Source: an uncultured Altererythrobacter sp. (GTDB lineage: Bacteria > Pseudomonadota > Alphaproteobacteria > Sphingomonadales > Sphingomonadaceae). From it: DNA of 12,477 bases. A program made the translations under genes and the position numbers. The DNA lies in assembly GCA_938009055.1 (NCBI GenBank), contig CALLIO010000343.1, forward strand, positions 1 to 12,477, given 5' to 3'. The first letter of the stretch is position 1; each line of letters starts with the position of its first letter. The notes under the pieces are model-generated. The model did no database searches and was not told where the DNA came from. It was given only the letters and a program-made list of their open reading frames with translations. This document shows positions 6,473 through 12,477 of this stretch, piece by piece.

Positions 6473-8641
6473 TTAGAAACTGAGCCGAGCTGATACGCGT
6501 GCCGTGGTCGGCGCGCCCGGTTGCACCCAAACGCTGGCGAAAGAGTCGGTGTAGAAAGTCTCGTTGAACAGGTTTTCAATATCGACTCTGATAGACAGGT
6601 TTTCAGCAGGTTCAATCTCGCCAAATACACGGACCGTGGTGTAGGATGGAAGATCGAAATCGCCGCCCACTTCGCCATTGCGATCCCCAACGTGGAGCAG
6701 GCCGCCGCCGAGCTGCACGCCGATATCCGACACATCAAAGCCCTGCGACATTTGCAGGCTGAGCTGATGATCGGGCGAGTTGATCAGGGGCTCGCCGGGA
6801 TTGAAGGTGGTGAAGGTCGCCGAATCCGTTCCGCTATTGGTGTATTCGGCATCGGTGTAGGCATAAGACAGCCAAATCCTCAGGCCGCTGTCGAAACTGG
6901 CGTTGGCGTCAAATTCGAACCCGCGGCTGCGCGCTTCACCAGCGGGAATAAGCTCACCGGCCGCTTCTGGTCGCGGGTCGAAGATGAGGATGTTGCTTTG
7001 GTCGACATCAAATACCGTGGCAGAGGCAGTGCCTTGCACGCCTGGAATCACGCTTGCCAGGTCGAGCTTGATGCCCGCTTCGAGCGAGTTCGATTTGTTG
7101 GGATCAAAGGAATTGCCTTCAAAGTCAGCACCTGAAAGCTGGCGAATGCCCTCGCCATAAGAAGCGTAAAGGCTAAGGCCATCGCTAACTCGGAAGACTA
7201 CACCGGCTTGCGGCGAGAAGGCGCTATTGGAAGATTCGCTGATGGCGGCAGGCGTTGCGCGGCGATTGATCAGCTCCTGATCAAAATCATCGAAGCGACC
7301 ACCAAGCCGGATTTGCAGCCATTCGGTCAGGTCAATCTGGTCCTGAATGTAAAAGCCGAAACCGCCGGTTTTCTCCAACCGATCGATTTGAGCGACTGCG
7401 GGTGGTCGAGGATACAGCCCATATTGCGGGTTGTTCACGTCGATCAGCAAATAGGTTTCCGGATCAAGCGTATTGCTTGCCGCCCCGCCAATACTTGCTT
7501 GTCGGAAACGATTGGCCACCTGATCATTGTCGAACTCATCATAATCAACGCCCATGATCACACGGTGGCGAATGCCGCCCGTATCAAACTCGCCGTTTAT
7601 CTCGGCACGAAGGGCCAAATATTCGGCTTCATAGTCGCGGAAGCGGAAGAAACGCGAAATCGTTTGGCCATCGACCAGATAGGGCTGGCGGCTGCCGAAA
7701 TTGTTTTCATATGCGTCACCCAAAAGCGAGGTTTCGCGATATCCAGCGCCGAGCAGAACACTCCAATCGTCGCTGAACTCGTGCTGGAATTCCAACTGGT
7801 GGCCAAAAACTTCTGTATCAATCTGCGCATCAGGCTCGCCGGTAAACAGCCTGCGCGGCGAGAAACCGAACTGTTCGGAGAATATCACGCCGCGATCCTG
7901 CGGCAATTCTTGTGATGTGTATTCCAGCTCATAAACCAAGCTCGAGCTGTCACCCAGATCGACGCGGATAGACGGATAGATGCCGAACTTTTTCGTTTCC
8001 TTACCTTCGCGGAAGCTTCCTGCATCCTCGTAAAAGCCAGCAACGCGCAGGCCGACATTGTCGCCTGCTGTCGTTTGGAAATCCACATCGCCGCGATAGA
8101 AGTCGAACGAGCCAGCTTGGAGCTGAACATGGCCGGACGTTTCAAACTGCGGGCGTTTGGTGATCAAGTTGATCGTGCCGCCTGGCTCCCCTCGGCCATA
8201 TAGTGCAGAGCGTGGTCCCTTGAGCACTTCCACCGCTTCAATACCCGAGATATCGCGTGGTCCGCCAAAACCGCGACCCGCGTTAAAGCCGTTGACCAGA
8301 AAGCCGCTCGGCAAGTTAATATCGCCCGAGAAGCCACGGATTGAAAAACTGTTCCACAATCCGCCAAAATTGTTCTGACGGGAGACTGAAGCCGACAAGT
8401 CAAGCGCCTGATTGAGGTCAAGCGCATTGATATCTTGCAGGATTTCAGCATCCACGACCTGATCGATTGCTGGGGTTTCCAGCGTATCGAAATCACCGCG
8501 ATAGGCGCGGCGATCGGTCACGATAATCTCGTTGTCTTCCGTTGCGGCCGAATCCGAAACGGCATCATCAGCCATTGCTGGTGAACTGACCGCACCCAAG
8601 ACGATGAGCGATGAGGAAAGAAGGAGCCGGTTGATACGCAT
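6473..8641 (-). CDS. TonB-dependent receptor, siderophore-receptor type
   Basis: A 722-residue outer-membrane active-transport barrel driven by TonB/ExbBD. Signal peptide 1-24 (SPAMA before DD), a TonB-box-like segment NEIIVTDRR (37-45), and a plug domain about 50-165 with the hallmark motifs SFSIRGFSGD (98-107), EAVEVLKGPRSALYGRGEPG (135-154) and INLITKRP (157-164). The rest is a beta-barrel with alternating aromatic strands, a late NLFNETFY motif and a terminal phenylalanine (ARLSF), as needed for outer-membrane assembly. Length and motifs fit the FhuA/FecA-like siderophore class rather than ZnuD. ATG at 8641 is preferred over ATG 8653 because GGAAA lies eight bases upstream and the signal peptide starts there. 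It follows the DUF1826 gene by 47 bp with no clear promoter between, so it probably belongs to the same operon. Ligand unknown: an iron or other metal chelate. Confidence 0.95.
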   Translation of the reverse strand: MRINRLLLSSSLIVLGAVSSPAMADDAVSDSAATEDNEIIVTDRRAYRGDFDTLETPAIDQVVDAEILQDINALDLNQALDLSASVSRQNNFGGLWNSFSIRGFSGDINLPSGFLVNGFNAGRGFGGPRDISGIEAVEVLKGPRSALYGRGEPGGTINLITKRPQFETSGHVQLQAGSFDFYRGDVDFQTTAGDNVGLRVAGFYEDAGSFREGKETKKFGIYPSIRVDLGDSSSLVYELEYTSQELPQDRGVIFSEQFGFSPRRLFTGEPDAQIDTEVFGHQLEFQHEFSDDWSVLLGAGYRETSLLGDAYENNFGSRQPYLVDGQTISRFFRFRDYEAEYLALRAEINGEFDTGGIRHRVIMGVDYDEFDNDQVANRFRQASIGGAASNTLDPETYLLIDVNNPQYGLYPRPPAVAQIDRLEKTGGFGFYIQDQIDLTEWLQIRLGGRFDDFDQELINRRATPAAISESSNSAFSPQAGVVFRVSDGLSLYASYGEGIRQLSGADFEGNSFDPNKSNSLEAGIKLDLASVIPGVQGTASATVFDVDQSNILIFDPRPEAAGELIPAGEARSRGFEFDANASFDSGLRIWLSYAYTDAEYTNSGTDSATFTTFNPGEPLINSPDHQLSLQMSQGFDVSDIGVQLGGGLLHVGDRNGEVGGDFDLPSYTTVRVFGEIEPAENLSIRVDIENLFNETFYTDSFASVWVQPGAPTTARVSARLSF

Positions 8642-8688
8642 AGGAGTTTCCATTCACTAAAATGTGTTTTGAGAAAAATGTGGGGTGT

Positions 8689-9291
8689 TCAGCGATCTGA
8701 CGCTGGATTTAGAACGAGAAGAAGCCGTGTCTCGCCCGTTCCCTCAATTGGTGGTGACCTGTGCACAGCCGGAGTGTCGGTCGCCATCTTGCCCTTGAAA
8801 ATGCCGACATCGCCAGGAGACATAGAGTTGATCCGCAGCGGGTCTGCGCCGCCACGAACGCGCTGCGCATCGTCATTCGTTAGCCACTGCGTTCCTGGGC
8901 CGACGAGCGTTGTGATCAATCGTGCCTGCACATAGTCAGCGTGCCATTTGCGGCACGAATTGGTCGAGACAAACTCTAGTCTCACCTCAAGCTCGCGCAG
9001 TTTCAGTATCTCGCAATAGCGCGTCGCCAACCCGGCAACATCTTCGATAAAAGCGTGCTTGGCTGATGGAGCTGCAAAGGCGCAACCTTCTAATTGCTGA
9101 TCGAGTGATGGTCGAAGCAGTGAAAGGGGAGACTGGAACCGAATGTCTTCAGCCGGTGCACGCACGAGCGTGTCATATTGGCTGCAAGCTTCGCGCTGCC
9201 AAACCGCGATGTTGCAATCGGGGTCGCGGATTTCGCCAAGAACCTCGGGTGAAGAAGAAACCGCAGCCGAAGATAAAGTTGTCGTGCTCAC
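8689..9291 (-). CDS. DUF1826 domain-containing protein, possible 2-oxoglutarate/Fe(II) oxygenase-like fold
   Basis: A 200-residue cytosolic protein with the DUF1826 signature: EVLGEIRDPDCNIAVWQR near the N-terminus, then KWHADYVQARLITTLVGPGTQ (116-135) and VHRSPPIEGTGETRLLLVLNP (176-196). No signal peptide or membrane helix. The spacing His117-x-Asp119 ... His177 ... Arg189 matches the metal triad plus substrate-anchoring arginine of 2-oxoglutarate/Fe(II) oxygenases; this fold assignment is my inference. From memory, DUF1826 genes have been reported near COG0523 chaperones and under Zur control, so a zinc-limitation role fits. The start is GTG at 9291, with only a weak ribosome binding site; conserved sequence begins about residue 16, so a slightly later start is possible. 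It is the first gene of the receptor/ABC operon, 21 bp downstream of a Zur-like palindrome. Confidence 0.88.
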   Translation of the reverse strand: MSTTTLSSAAVSSSPEVLGEIRDPDCNIAVWQREACSQYDTLVRAPAEDIRFQSPLSLLRPSLDQQLEGCAFAAPSAKHAFIEDVAGLATRYCEILKLRELEVRLEFVSTNSCRKWHADYVQARLITTLVGPGTQWLTNDDAQRVRGGADPLRINSMSPGDVGIFKGKMATDTPAVHRSPPIEGTGETRLLLVLNPASDR

Positions 9292-9312
9292 GCAAGATCA
9301 CCATCGAATCAA

Positions 9313-9324
9313 ATGTTACAACAT
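9313..9324 (-). promoter_or_regulatory. Zur-box-like operator in front of the DUF1826-receptor-ABC operon
   Basis: On the minus strand the core reads ATGTT-GT-AACAT, a perfect 5+2+5 palindrome that differs by one central base from ATGTTATAACAT, the core of proteobacterial Zur boxes as I know it. It lies 21 bp before the GTG start. A TTGCGA element about 18 bp upstream of GATATG could be a -35/-10 pair, which would put the operator over the -10. The palindrome is seen; Zur binding is inferred. Confidence 0.6.
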
Positions 9325-9432
9325 ATCGCGGCGGCCTAAGCCTTATCGCAAAGGCATGCAATCAAATTTCCGATTGCTTGAGGGCTGTGTCTGGAAAGGT
9401 CCGGATTGAGCCTCCAAGACCTGAGATGGTAA

Positions 9433-9467
9433 CGTCCGAAAACGGGTCGTTAGCGGAAGTCCGGCTT
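9433..9467 (+). repeat. 35-bp dispersed repeat, copy 2
   Basis: Same orientation as the copy at 1368-1402, differing at two positions (C to A at repeat position 7 and T to C at position 11). The first change removes one pair of the internal hairpin. It sits 19 bp from the duplicated glpX end. The two copies bracket about 8 kb containing only minus-strand accessory genes. Confidence 0.85.
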
Positions 9468-9486
9468 CAAGCGTTCCCTCGCACAC

Positions 9487-9540
9487 TCACCCCACTTTAT
9501 GCTCGCCCTTGATCCAGCGCGCGTTTTGGCTTGCAGCACG
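9487..9540 (-). pseudogene. Remnant duplicate of the 3' end of glpX (last 17 codons plus stop)
   Basis: Read on the minus strand in the right frame this encodes RAASQNARWIKGEHKVG followed by TGA. The authentic glpX end (9632-9685) encodes RASSGTVRWIKGEHKVG and TGA. The last 38 bases (9486-9523 versus 9631-9668) are identical at 36 positions; the upstream part is about 70 percent alike and homology fades near 9540. The stop codons are 145 bp apart. No other part of a second glpX is present. It may be the original gene end displaced by a 145-bp insertion that brought a replacement end, or the relic of a tandem duplication. Confidence 0.8.
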
Positions 9541-9568
9541 GCATCCGCCGCGCGAAATCCTCGCTCAC

Positions 9569-9584
9569 GCGACCTGAAGGTCGC
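9569..9584. repeat. Perfect hairpin between glpX and its duplicated 3' end
   Basis: GCGACC (9569-9574), loop TGAA, GGTCGC (9579-9584): six perfect pairs. It lies 48 bp past the glpX stop, but no T-run follows on the minus strand, so it is a weak terminator candidate at best. It may be an internal part of the 145-bp segment separating the two glpX ends. Confidence 0.45.
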
Positions 9585-9631
9585 TTCACTGCGGGCGGCC
9601 TCTTGGCCTTGCCGCTGCTGCGCAACCGTTC

Positions 9632-10627
9632 TCACCCCACCTTATGCTCGCCCTTGATCCAGCGCACGGTTCCGCTTGAAGCGCGCATCACAACGCTGTC
9701 AGTCGTCATGGTGCCGCCGCGCAATTTCTTTACGCCGTCGAGCAGCGACCCTGCGGTCACGCCCGTGGCGGCAAAGATGCAGTCGCCCTTGGCTAGTTCT
9801 TCAAGCTTGTAGATGCGGTCGAGATCCTCGATCCCCCATTTGCGCGCGCGGGCTTTCTCATCCTCATTGCGGAAGACAAGCCGCCCGTTGAATTGACCGC
9901 CAACACAGCGCAGCGCCGCTGCTGCCAGCACGCCCTCTGGCGCGCCGCCCTGGCCCATATAAATGTCGATTGTGGTGTCTTCGTCTGTCACCGCAATCAC
10001 GCCGGCAACATCGCCATCACCGATCAGCACAACGCCGCAGCCAATACCGCGCAGCTCTGCAATCAGATCAGCGTGGCGCGGACGGTCGAGCACACAAACG
10101 ATAATGTCAGCAGGCTTCACGCCCTTTGCCGCAGCAACCGCCTCGACATTTTCCGTCGCGCTTTTCGCCAAATCAATCACGCCTTCGGGATAGCCCGGGC
10201 CAACCGCCAGCTTGTCCATATAAACGTCAGGCGCGTTCAGAAGATCGCCTTCGCCAGCAGCCGCCAGAACGGCCAGCGCATTGGGGCCAGCTTTCGCAGT
10301 GATCGTCGTGCCCTCTAGCGGGTCGAGCGCAATGTCGATTTTCGGGCCCTTGCCCGGCGCGCCGCCCACTTTCTCGCCAATATAGAGCATGGGGGCTTCA
10401 TCGCGCTCGCCCTCACCAATGACGACAGTGCCATCCATATAGAGCGTGTCGAATGCCTTGCGCATCGCCTCAACCGCGGCGGCGTCAGCGGCTTTTTCAT
10501 CACCGCGCCCGATCAGATCGGCAGCAGCAATCGCGGCCGCCTCTGTCACGCGGACCATTTCGAGAACCAGCACACGGTCGAGTGCATTTTCTTTGATAGC
10601 GTCGACGGCATCAGTGGAAGTGTTCAT
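9632..10627 (-). CDS. glpX: Class II fructose-1,6-bisphosphatase (GlpX)
   Basis: A 331-residue cytosolic enzyme that hydrolyses fructose 1,6-bisphosphate to fructose 6-phosphate and phosphate in gluconeogenesis; some relatives also act on sedoheptulose 1,7-bisphosphate. Diagnostic motifs are all present: GEGERDEAPM (71-80), the metal-binding DPLEGTT (102-108), GDGD (203-206), GGAPEGV (227-233) and the C-terminal RASSGTVRWI. Length is normal for the family. The frame is open upstream to 10897, but ATG at 10627 gives the family-typical N-terminus and has AAGGA ten bases upstream. It shares the minus strand with hom, in the order hom-glpX known from many alphaproteobacteria, but an opposite-strand gene now separates them, so it probably has its own promoter in the 58-bp gap before 10686. 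The usual downstream neighbour recJ is missing; a duplicate of its own 3' end lies there instead. Confidence 0.97.
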   Translation of the reverse strand: MNTSTDAVDAIKENALDRVLVLEMVRVTEAAAIAAADLIGRGDEKAADAAAVEAMRKAFDTLYMDGTVVIGEGERDEAPMLYIGEKVGGAPGKGPKIDIALDPLEGTTITAKAGPNALAVLAAAGEGDLLNAPDVYMDKLAVGPGYPEGVIDLAKSATENVEAVAAAKGVKPADIIVCVLDRPRHADLIAELRGIGCGVVLIGDGDVAGVIAVTDEDTTIDIYMGQGGAPEGVLAAAALRCVGGQFNGRLVFRNEDEKARARKWGIEDLDRIYKLEELAKGDCIFAATGVTAGSLLDGVKKLRGGTMTTDSVVMRASSGTVRWIKGEHKVG

Positions 10628-10685
10628 GCGCAATTCAGTCCTTGTAGCGTGTTTGCCAGATCGGCTTAGACAATAGGAGCAAGGC

Positions 10686-11381
10686 TTGTCGAGAAGCCCT
10701 TTCAATGCTGTGCGCAATTGTGTGGGGGCTTTGGCAGCTTGCGCGACCTTTATTGCCTCGCCGATTGTCGCGCCACCCTTGCTAGCGCAGGATGACGGGG
10801 GTGTGACAAATGCTTCGGATGATGATCGCGAAGTGATCGATATTCTAGCGCCTATTCCCACTGCACCGGTCGACCCCCTCGATGATGCAGAGTGCACGCG
10901 CGATCAGGAAGCGGCCCGCATATCGGGGGAGATTATCGTCTGCGCCCCTCCGCGCGATGATAGCGAGTATCGCACTGACCCCAACAGCTCCAAACGCTAT
11001 GCTGAGGAAACGGCCTATGCCAATGATCCTCAAGCGCCCGATGTTGCAGGCGCAGGCATTTTTCGCGGGCCGGCAACGGTGAGCGGGCTGTGCATCATCC
11101 CGCCATGCCCGCCGCCCAAAGCGCTCATCATTGATGTGACCGCCCTGCCCGAAGCGCCGCCGGGCTCCGATGCAGACCGGATCGCGCGCGGGCTTGCACC
11201 CTTGGGCGATGCCAATCCTGTTGGCGACGGCGTTGTCGGAGACGGCGTTGTTGATTCAGTGGTGCAGACGACCACTGGGCCGGTGATCGACTATGCCAGC
11301 ACTCTTGGTAACAGCATTGGCGAAGATACGGCCAGTGGGATCAATCCGCCAGAATCGGCAGAACCAGAGGCTCGCCCGTAA
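10686..11381 (+). CDS. Hypothetical secreted protein of sphingomonad type (GEIIVC motif)
   Basis: A 231-residue protein of unknown function, predicted to be exported: residues 1-35 form a signal peptide (basic start, hydrophobic stretch 12-33, cleavage near LLAQ). The mature part is acidic and rich in Pro, Ala and Asp. GEIIVC (81-86) followed by DDSEYR (91-96) is a motif I recognise from many uncharacterised Sphingomonadales secreted proteins. Cysteines at 70/86 and 136/141 could form disulfides. GDGVVGDGVV (180-189) is a short tandem repeat, also visible in the DNA. The start is TTG at 10686, well supported by AGGAG six bases upstream; no ATG is available in frame nearby. It is divergent from glpX (58-bp gap), and its last 41 bases overlap the 3' end of hom tail to tail, with different frames used. 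Confidence 0.78.
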   Translation: MSRSPFNAVRNCVGALAACATFIASPIVAPPLLAQDDGGVTNASDDDREVIDILAPIPTAPVDPLDDAECTRDQEAARISGEIIVCAPPRDDSEYRTDPNSSKRYAEETAYANDPQAPDVAGAGIFRGPATVSGLCIIPPCPPPKALIIDVTALPEAPPGSDADRIARGLAPLGDANPVGDGVVGDGVVDSVVQTTTGPVIDYASTLGNSIGEDTASGINPPESAEPEARP

Positions 11382-12477
11382 GGCTATCCGACCCCTCAAG
11401 CAGGGCCAGCGCATCGCGCACGGATCGTTCTTGCCCCTCATGCGTGACCATCGCGACCAGCACATCGCCGCCTTGGCCCGCCTTGCCTTTTTGGATCAAG
11501 CTTTCAATCGACACGCCCGCATCGCGCATGGCGGCGGTAATCTCGGCCAAAACGCCGGGGCGATCAGCCACAGTAAAGCGCAGATAGGTGCGCTCCATCC
11601 GGTGGCCCGGTTCCGTCGGCGCCATGTGAGCGAGTTGTGCCATTGGCACAGAGAAGGGCGCGCCCAAATCACCGCGCGCAATGTCGATAACATCGGCCAT
11701 GACCGCGCTTGCGGTCGGGCCATCACCCGCGCCCGCCCCTTGGAACAGCAATCGGCCAGAGAAATTGCCTTCTGCAACAACAGCATTGGTTGGCCCGTCA
11801 ACAGGGGCAAGCGGATGGGTTTTGGGTACAAGGCAGGGGCGCACGCGCTGAAGCAGCGATGGGCCAGAGCCATTTTCCTCAACATCCGCCTGCGCGATCA
11901 GCCGGATCACAAAGCCCAAGGCATCCGCCTGCGCAATGTCAGCCGCTTTCACTTGCGTGATGCCTGTTACGCGGACTGCTTCGAAATCGACCTCTGCGCC
12001 GAAAGCAATCGCGGCAAGGATCGCAAGCTTATGCGCTGCATCAATCCCCTCAATATCAAAAGTCGGATCCGCCTCGGCATAGCCCAGCTCTTGCGCTTGG
12101 CTCAGCACATCGCTGAAATCAGCGCCCGTCGCTTCCATTTCAGAGAGGATGTAATTGCACGTCCCGTTGAGAATGCCGTAAATCTCGTCGATCGCATTGG
12201 CGGCGGCTCCTTCGCGAAGGCCCTTCACAATCGGAATGCCGCCAGCCACGGCCGCTTCGAATTTGAGCGCGACGCCCGTCTCTTCAGCCGTTTTGGCGAG
12301 CGACAATCCATGATGCGCAATCATCGCCTTGTTGGCAGTGACGAAACCCTTGCCGCCTGCCAAGGCCGCTTGAGCGAGATCGAGGGCAGGACCATCCGAT
12401 CCGCCGACCAGCTCGACCACCAAATCCACATCATCGCGCGCGGCCAGATCGCGCATGTCATCTTCCCATGCGTATGG
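11341..12477 (-). CDS. hom: Homoserine dehydrogenase with C-terminal ACT domain (5' partial)
   Basis: The frame is open to the window edge; 378 residues are visible and about 55-60 N-terminal residues (the start of the NAD(P)-binding Rossmann fold) are missing, judged from the usual 430-440. The enzyme reduces aspartate 4-semialdehyde to homoserine, the branch point to threonine, methionine and isoleucine. Seen in the visible part: VELVGG (21-26), FVTANK (45-50), AGGIPIVKGLREG (78-90), NGTCNYI (104-110), and the catalytic/substrate region EADPTFDIEGIDAAHK (135-150) with its acidic residues and lysine. Residues about 296-370 are an ACT domain (RFTVADRPGVLAEI), the usual site of threonine feedback inhibition. 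The ATG at 12456 is internal, since conserved sequence continues upstream of it. The 3' end overlaps the convergent secreted-protein gene by 41 bp. Confidence 0.97.
   Translation of the reverse strand, partial: PYAWEDDMRDLAARDDVDLVVELVGGSDGPALDLAQAALAGGKGFVTANKAMIAHHGLSLAKTAEETGVALKFEAAVAGGIPIVKGLREGAAANAIDEIYGILNGTCNYILSEMEATGADFSDVLSQAQELGYAEADPTFDIEGIDAAHKLAILAAIAFGAEVDFEAVRVTGITQVKAADIAQADALGFVIRLIAQADVEENGSGPSLLQRVRPCLVPKTHPLAPVDGPTNAVVAEGNFSGRLLFQGAGAGDGPTASAVMADVIDIARGDLGAPFSVPMAQLAHMAPTEPGHRMERTYLRFTVADRPGVLAEITAAMRDAGVSIESLIQKGKAGQGGDVLVAMVTHEGQERSVRDALALLEGSDSLTGEPLVLPILAD

Larger units (their letters stand above)
9325..9631. other. Gene-free junction between the receptor/ABC operon and glpX
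   Basis: No real gene is seen. From left to right it holds the upstream promoter region of the DUF1826 operon, a small inverted repeat GCAATC/GATTGC (9358-9363, 9372-9377), copy 2 of the 35-bp repeat (9433-9467), a duplicated glpX 3' end (9487-9540) and a GC-rich stretch with a perfect GCGACC-TGAA-GGTCGC hairpin (9569-9584). Apparent frames across it are not protein-like. No T-run terminator for glpX was found. Confidence 0.6.

Noticed and set aside
7208..7915. 235-codon plus-strand frame inside the receptor gene
   Set aside because: Antisense shadow of the beta-barrel coding sequence; no ribosome binding site and no recognisable domain.
8642..8688. A separate promoter or second Zur box in front of the TonB receptor
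   Set aside because: The AT-rich 47-bp gap has no palindrome like that at 9313-9324 and no convincing -35/-10 pair.
9313..9324. Reading the palindrome as a Fur or Irr site because the receptor looks like a siderophore receptor
   Set aside because: The ATGTT/AACAT core fits Zur better than the Fur/Irr patterns I know from alphaproteobacteria; a Fur-type role is not excluded by sequence alone.
9066..9512. 148-codon plus-strand frame across the DUF1826 start and the repeat
   Set aside because: Antisense to DUF1826 and then runs into the repeat and the duplicated glpX end; explained by those features.

Overview
The window looks like chromosomal DNA of an alphaproteobacterium of the order Sphingomonadales, probably near Erythrobacter/Altererythrobacter. 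The main clues are a PEPxxWA-type C-terminal sorting signal, a secreted protein with the 'GEIIVC...YR' motif that recurs in sphingomonad hypotheticals, and a moderately GC-rich composition. The assignment is by recognition of sequence style, not by a database search. No tRNA, rRNA, CRISPR array, transposase or integrase was seen.

Left edge (1-1507): the 3' end of a plus-strand surface/secreted repeat-domain protein, then a minus-strand secreted PEPxxWA-CTERM protein with its own terminator, then a gene-free stretch carrying copy 1 of a 35-bp dispersed repeat.

Middle (1508-9324), all on the minus strand, in two transcription units. Downstream unit (2955 to 1508): an ArsR-type repressor, a START/AHSA1-like SRPBCC protein and a DUF4287/DUF5655 protein. 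They are tightly packed and preceded by a 10+2+10 palindrome that overlaps both a predicted -10 and the start codon. Upstream unit (9291 to 3050): a DUF1826 protein, a TonB-dependent receptor of siderophore-receptor type, an ABC ATPase and two DUF3526 ABC-2 permeases. The last four are joined by a 17-bp gap and two start/stop overlaps. A Zur-box-like palindrome lies 21 bp in front of the first gene. The simplest reading is a zinc-starvation operon, in which the receptor moves a ligand or metallophore across the outer membrane and the ABC-2 complex works at the inner membrane. This is inferred from the operator and from gene families.

Right edge (9325-12477): copy 2 of the 35-bp repeat, then a diverged duplicate of the last 17 codons of glpX, then glpX itself (class II fructose-1,6-bisphosphatase), a divergent sphingomonad-type secreted protein, and the 5'-truncated hom gene (homoserine dehydrogenase with ACT domain). 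In many alphaproteobacteria hom-glpX is followed by recJ. Here recJ is absent, and the repeat plus the duplicated glpX end sit exactly at the junction, so the middle block looks like accessory DNA that arrived at the 3' end of glpX.
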